From NCBI GenBank assembly GCA_015501075.1, contig JADNYJ010000015.1, positions 354,159-418,158 of the forward strand: a DNA stretch of 64,000 nucleotides, read 5' to 3'. Position numbers and translations under genes: made by a program. The first letter of the stretch is position 1; each line of letters begins with the position of its first letter. Shown here one piece after another: positions 61,073 through 64,000 of this stretch. Source of the DNA: Gymnopilus junonius. Its lineage: Eukaryota; Basidiomycota; Agaricomycetes; Agaricales; Galerinaceae. The notes beneath the pieces are model-generated. The model had not been told where the DNA came from and did not search any database. It saw only the letters and a program-made list of their open reading frames with translations.

Positions 61073-63466
61073 ATGGCTTCAGCGCAACTTAGACAAATAC
61101 CGCGAAAGGAAGTGGGAAAGGTATATATTTTTCTATCCCCAAGTCATTGCATATATTAACCAGGGTACAGCATAACCAGCCCGATGATTTGGCAAGTGTT
61201 TCAAGACAGAAGCAGAACTATGGACTAAATTTTATGTAGTGGGTTATCATTGATTCTACAGTTTATGACCTGTCAAGGTTCAAAGCCATGCATCCCGGAG
61301 GTCTGTCGGTGCTGTTAGACCCGGAAGTTGGTATGTTCTGTGCACTCATTACTTCTATCGAATAAGTGTATTGAAACAATTTAGCTGGACAGGATGCCAC
61401 TGACGCTTTCTTTGCTCTTCACCGATATGAGGTTCTTGAGAGGCCCCCATACAAGCGATTACGGATAGGTTTGGTGGAGGGGGAGAAACCCCATCTTCAT
61501 GGTCGAATCGCTGGACAACTTAGCAAAGTGCCATATGGCGAGCCAACATGGCTCTCGGATGGGTACTACAGCCCCTATTATAATGAAGTATAATCCACAT
61601 AACTTCATATGCAAGATGGCCTCTAATCTAATGTTGCAGGGGCATCGAAAGTTCCACGAAGCTGTCAGACAATTCTTCGATGAGATCGTATACCCCGACG
61701 CTATTGTAAACGCATTTTTTTTTCTAAAAACTGCAGCTCAAAGATTAAAACAGGACCGAGAAGCTGACGGCAAACGACCGTCTCAGAGCGTTATCGACAA
61801 GATGACGTACGTAGTATCTTCGGTTTGCTGCAGGTTACTGACATTAATGTTTGCTATCTCAATAGCGCGCTAAATATGCACGCAATGCGAATGGGGCCTG
61901 GTAAACATCTTCAAGGCCGCATTTTGATGAATGGCCTTGTAAAGCCTGAAGAATTCGACTATTTCCACGAGGTATGCTCTGAAAGTGACGTCTAAAAAAA
62001 ACCAATTTTTAGTTAAACCGATCTAGTTAATTATCACCCAAGAATTTGCTCGCTCAAGTCTGCGGGGATATGGCGATGGTCTATTAGGAGGCAAGGTCAT
62101 TGGACTCCCACCGGTCCTTAACTTCGGTAGCGAAGAGTTGAAAGCCAAAGTGGTACCTGAGGTCCTGGAAGGCAGGAAATTCATCTGCTTGGCTATCTCC
62201 GAAGCCCATGCTGGAAGCGATGTGATGGGCTTGCAAACGACTGCAGAGAAGTCTGAGGATGGAAAAGATTGGATTATTAACGGTAAAATCCTTTTGCTTT
62301 ACAAGCTCGATTCGATCTGACTCTTAATAGGCAGCAAGAAATGGATTACCAACGGAACGTGAGGATGCTTTCTTCTCCCCTGATGTCTTTTCGAATCTCA
62401 ACTAGGAGATCAGGTTTGCCGACTACTTCACTGTTGGATGCAAGACGGAAGATGGCTTTACTGTTATACTCGTTGAGCGAGGCCCCGGCGTCGAGACCAA
62501 GCAAATCAAGACGAGCTATTCGACAACGGCAGGTACTGCATACATTACTTTTGACAACGTCAGGGTACCTGTGGGTAATACCCTAGGAGAAGAAGGCGGA
62601 GGTATCTTCGTTATCCTCAGGTGAATTTTATTTCCTGAACGAGAAGGGTACGTTTGACTTATCGAATGGACTAGTAACTTTAACCACGAACGATGGGTTA
62701 TGTGCTGCGCCTCAGCAAGAAGTCAGAGGGGTATCAGTAAGCCTTTTCCAGGAACATTCATGGCGTTATCTTATCGTCTTTTTTATAGTCGAGGAATGCC
62801 TGAAGTAAACACCCTTCCTCTTGACTGAGAGTTACGTCTCATCAGTAACTGCAGATGGGTCACTCAGAGAAAAGTCTTCGGGAAGCCCTTACACTCACAG
62901 GCTGTCATTCGTTCCAAATTGGCGGCCATGATTGCTCGAGCAGAGAGTCAGGAATGATCTTCTTATTCTCATTCGTGTGCTAACATCTTGCATCTAGGTG
63001 CACAAAATTGGCTAGAGAACATCACATACCAAATGTGCAATATGGTATGCTTTCTCCCTCTATCTATGCCTTCTTTCGTTGACATCATTCTTTACTAGTC
63101 GTACCGGCAACAAGCTGGTAAACTTGCAGGGTAGGTGGCAGGTTCTATGCAAAGCAATTGCCCACTCAAGCCTTCTGATTATGCAGCCAAATTGCTTTGT
63201 TGAAGAGTTATTCGACTGGCTGTGGCCAGGACACTGCAAGAGATGCTGTTCAAATTTTTGGTGGTCGCGGGGTTACACAGACAGGAATGGGCAGGTACAT
63301 TGAACATGTGCGTATTTATGGCTGCTTTGTGCGTATTTTGCTGAGCTTTTCTTAGTATCACCGAACAATCCCTTTCGATGCCTTACTGGGAGGTGCTGAG
63401 GACGTTCTTGCTGACCTTGGAGTTCGTCAAGCACTGAGGGCCATGCCTAAAGATGCACGATTGTGA
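61073..63466 (+). CDS. Cytochrome b5-acyl-CoA dehydrogenase fusion (paralogue 2), PTS1 end
   Basis: This is paralogous to 53618-55943 along its whole length. The cytochrome b5 domain has K-A-M-H-P-G-G and F-A-L-H-R-Y-E-V-L. The dehydrogenase shows A-I-S-E-A-H-A-G-S-D-V-M-G-L, K-K-W-I-T-N-G, Y-I-T-F-D-N-V-R-V-P, W-V-T-Q-R-K-V-F-G-K-P-L and F-G-G-R-G-V-T, and ends P-K-D-A-R-L with TGA at 63464-63466. It has one intron more near the start. The second exon (61164-61191) is 28 nt, ends at a GC donor (GCAAGT), and is one base too long for the frame at the run 61163-61165. The rest of the gene splices cleanly. Confidence 0.85.
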
Positions 63467-63627
63467 TTTCCCTAAGGTACAACTTCAGCCATGTTTTGTA
63501 TACTTTTAACAAAGAGCTGTGTTGCATTTGACACTACACATTTTGCCCTCATTCCAAGCGGTCTCACTGACTTGAAATTGATAGATACTACTAGATGTAC
63601 TACTTGTTGTTTAACTGCTCCTTTTTT

Positions 63628-64000
63628 TCACATTTCCGCCCTCCTGTGCTTCACCCGCGACACCTCTTTTAAGGCATGGTCAGTCTCTCCTTTTTCCGCG
63701 GTACTCTCTGGTGCCTCGTCCTTCCAAATATTCCTTGTTTTCGTTTCTTCATTCGCTTGCTCGTTCATTAACGGCGCTATGGAAGCCAGGAGAACTATAT
63801 AGCCTGTGAAAAATCCAGGGGCACTGCTGACCTGCTCTAGTGTACGGCGAATGGAGCTAAAAGGGGACATTGTCAATACCACAGTGACAGCAACAGAAAA
63901 GAGAAGCACCTGTCGAGAAAGGCAGTCCGAGCGACCAGCCCGAGTAATTGCTGAAAGAATATTCCAATAGCTTTGAGGAATTCAGCGAGCAGCTAGTCTG
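63628..64000 (-). CDS. 3' part of a probable membrane protein running off the window
   Basis: The minus-strand frame enters from beyond the window as F-L-K-A-I-G-I-F-F-Q-Q-L-L-G-L-V. It meets a likely 53-nt intron (donor GTGCTT near 63909, acceptor TTTTAG near 63857) and continues S-S-I-R-R-T-L-E-Q-V to a hydrophobic segment (F-F-T-G-Y-I-V-L-L-A-S-I-A-P-L) and a charged tail that stops at 63628. The family is not recognised; the N-terminus is missing. It converges on the second dehydrogenase gene 160 bases away. Confidence 0.4.

Overview
The window reads as nuclear DNA from a filamentous basidiomycete, most likely a mushroom-forming Agaricomycete. Genes lie on both strands with little space between them. 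Most are cut by many introns of about 48-60 nt with GT..AG ends. The protein set is fungal: Vps34, Nup159, DASH Duo1, Asa1, Sde2, homoaconitase, a fused BioD-BioA enzyme and a GH79 beta-glucuronidase. I saw no CRISPR array, rRNA, intact transposon or provirus. The organism call is inference from gene content and intron style.

Layout. 0-13 kb: a membrane-protein fragment, an SMP/C2 lipid-transfer protein, a DUF1295 membrane reductase divergent from SDE2, mitochondrial homoaconitase, a decayed kinase-like relic, and trimethyllysine dioxygenase. 13-25 kb: a large coiled-coil protein with about 15 copies of a P-E-P-T-I-P-N-I-V unit, ketol-acid reductoisomerase, Vps34, and the bifunctional biotin enzyme. 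26-42 kb: Duo1, a CoA-type Nudix hydrolase, an SH3 protein divergent from Nup159, pICln, an MFS transporter with two iron-type GATA sites upstream, a second SH3 paralogue, and Bud13. 44-50 kb: a Bsd2/Ndfip-like adaptor, Asa1, signal peptidase subunit Spc3, and an NmrA-like oxidoreductase. 51-53 kb: a bacterial-type (ManC) mannose-1-phosphate guanylyltransferase with a coiled-coil leader. 53-63.5 kb: two paralogous cytochrome b5-acyl-CoA dehydrogenase fusions in opposite orientation, flanking a GH79 enzyme and an alpha-methylacyl-CoA racemase.

Most of the window is scattered housekeeping: lysine, valine/isoleucine, biotin and carnitine synthesis, PI3P signalling, splicing and snRNP assembly, kinetochore, nuclear pore, and secretion. 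The part that looks like a working unit is the right end. Both dehydrogenases end in A-R-L and the racemase in S-K-M, all matching the peroxisomal PTS1 signal. This suggests a peroxisomal pathway for methyl-branched or otherwise unusual acyl-CoAs.

Caution on base accuracy. Several conserved genes (Vps34, the biotin enzyme, pICln, the repeat protein and above all Nup159) contain apparent one-base insertions or deletions, many in short homopolymers, while neighbours such as homoaconitase, ILV5 and GH79 are clean. Sequencing or assembly error is the simplest explanation, but real gene decay is not excluded. Exon joins were made by eye from splice motifs and family conservation.
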